In this document: positions 63,647-64,000 of the stretch, piece by piece
Position numbering within the stretch: position 1 is the stretch's first letter
Layout of the letters: each line of letters opens with the position of its first letter
The notes under the pieces: generated by a model
What the model was told of the DNA's origin: nothing
Seen by the model: only the letters and a program-made list of their open reading frames with translations
Databases searched by the model: none
Source of the DNA: Hoyosella rhizosphaerae
GTDB taxonomy: Bacteria > Actinomycetota > Actinomycetes > Mycobacteriales > Mycobacteriaceae
Assembly (NCBI RefSeq): GCF_014643175.1
Contig: NZ_BMJH01000001.1
Coordinates: 1,538,209-1,602,208 of the forward strand
DNA: 64,000 bases
Direction: 5' to 3'
Translations under genes and position numbers: made by a program

Positions 63647-63684
63647 TGTGCCATCGAGAACGACAATATGAGACGGGACGAACA

Positions 63685-64000
63685 ATGCCTGAGGCACAAC
63701 TGCGCCTAAGCCGGGAACGGATAATTGACGCGGCACAAAAACTCGCCGACACGAACGGAGCGCCCGCGCTCACGATGCGCAGCATTGCAAAATCCCTCGG
63801 CGTGGAAGCGATGTCGCTCTACCACCACTTTGCAAACAAAGACGAAATACTTGACGCCCTCGTTGACTCCGTATTCTCTGAAATCACCTTGCCGCAGAAA
63901 GGCGCACCGTGGGCAGAGGAAATGCGGGTGCGTGCGCAATCAGTCCGCGAGGTTCTGCTCCGCCACCACTGGGCCGTGGGCCTACTCGATTCTCGACGCA
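63685..64000 (+). CDS. TetR-family regulator, cut by the window end
   Basis: The first 105 residues of a TetR regulator are present. The helix-turn-helix domain is ERIIDAAQKLADTNGAPALTMRSIAKSLGVEAMSLYHHFANKDEILDALVD at about residues 10-60. It resembles the branch with the TetR_C class of ligand domain, but that part is missing here. It is divergent from the dehydrogenase gene, with paired operators between them, so autoregulation and control of the dehydrogenase are likely. Confidence 0.85.
   Translation, partial: MPEAQLRLSRERIIDAAQKLADTNGAPALTMRSIAKSLGVEAMSLYHHFANKDEILDALVDSVFSEITLPQKGAPWAEEMRVRAQSVREVLLRHHWAVGLLDSRR

Overview
The window looks like a chromosomal segment of a moderate-GC actinobacterium, most probably from the mycolic-acid order Mycobacteriales. 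Pointers are the DUF1918, DUF2218, DUF732 and DUF6131 small proteins, an MCE protein, GAF-ANTAR and DICT regulators, a SigF/RsbW pair, a PbpLipo-type penicillin-binding protein, an Rv1264-like adenylate cyclase and a leucine-degradation set laid out like M. tuberculosis Rv2498c-Rv2502c. The genus cannot be fixed from the sequence. I saw no rRNA, tRNA, CRISPR array, insertion sequence or phage genes. It reads as ordinary core and near-core chromosome rather than an island.

Layout. 0.07-5.5 kb: SRPBCC protein, then a cobalamin riboswitch driving a B12 ABC importer (binding lipoprotein, two permeases, ATPase) and a 2Fe-2S protein. 5.8-9 kb: a Gly/Ser/Phe-rich exported protein, a membrane protein, and a tightly overlapping sigma factor-Ogt-Tag alkylation-repair operon. 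9-15.4 kb: a NaChBac-type sodium channel, M20 dipeptidase, AzgA-like purine permease, DUF1918, a lytic transglycosylase lipoprotein, a 46-residue ORF resembling corynebacterial porins, two mini membrane proteins and SigF/RsbW. 16-19 kb: STAS antagonist, GAF-ANTAR protein, DUF732 lipoprotein, RNase H-like protein. 19-36.8 kb: class III aminotransferase and the leucine/itaconate catabolic genes (acetoacetyl-CoA ligase, CitE-type lyase, MaoC hydratase, acyl-CoA dehydrogenase, methylcrotonyl-CoA carboxylase alpha and beta), interleaved with an SGNH hydrolase, a Tat-exported molybdenum hydroxylase, an acidic Gly-rich exported protein, XdhC and a TetR regulator. 36.8-41 kb: a parS-like palindrome, DUF2218, a long inverted repeat, PepSY protein with a membrane partner and an NmtR/KmtR-like ArsR sensor. 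40.7-52 kb: adenylate cyclase, LON-domain protein, hydrolases, flavin monooxygenase, F420-type oxidoreductase, DUF2207, zinc peptidase, AlkC-like glycosylase and a Cys-rich mini protein behind a CsoR-like operator. 52-64 kb: an orphan MCE protein, acyltransferase 3, DUF1648-like protein, degenerate EAL-DICT plus STAS, PbpLipo, 5'-nucleotidase lipoprotein, duplicated ABM protein, and an MDR dehydrogenase divergent from a TetR gene that runs off the end.

How they fit. The leucine genes form a complete route from isovaleryl-CoA to acetoacetyl-CoA, with acetoacetyl-CoA ligase standing where M. tuberculosis has the ScoAB transferase. A shared GTTAAT-N4-ATTNAC-like motif before accD1, accA1 and the TetR gene suggests local TetR control. 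Three CRP-type palindromes (TGTGA-N6-TCAC[A/G]) lie in promoter regions, and the window also encodes a class III adenylate cyclase. The strongest candidates for undescribed biology are the 46-residue porin-like ORF, the Cys-rich mini protein with its copper-type operator, the sigma-Ogt-Tag operon, the orphan MCE protein, and the two low-complexity exported proteins.
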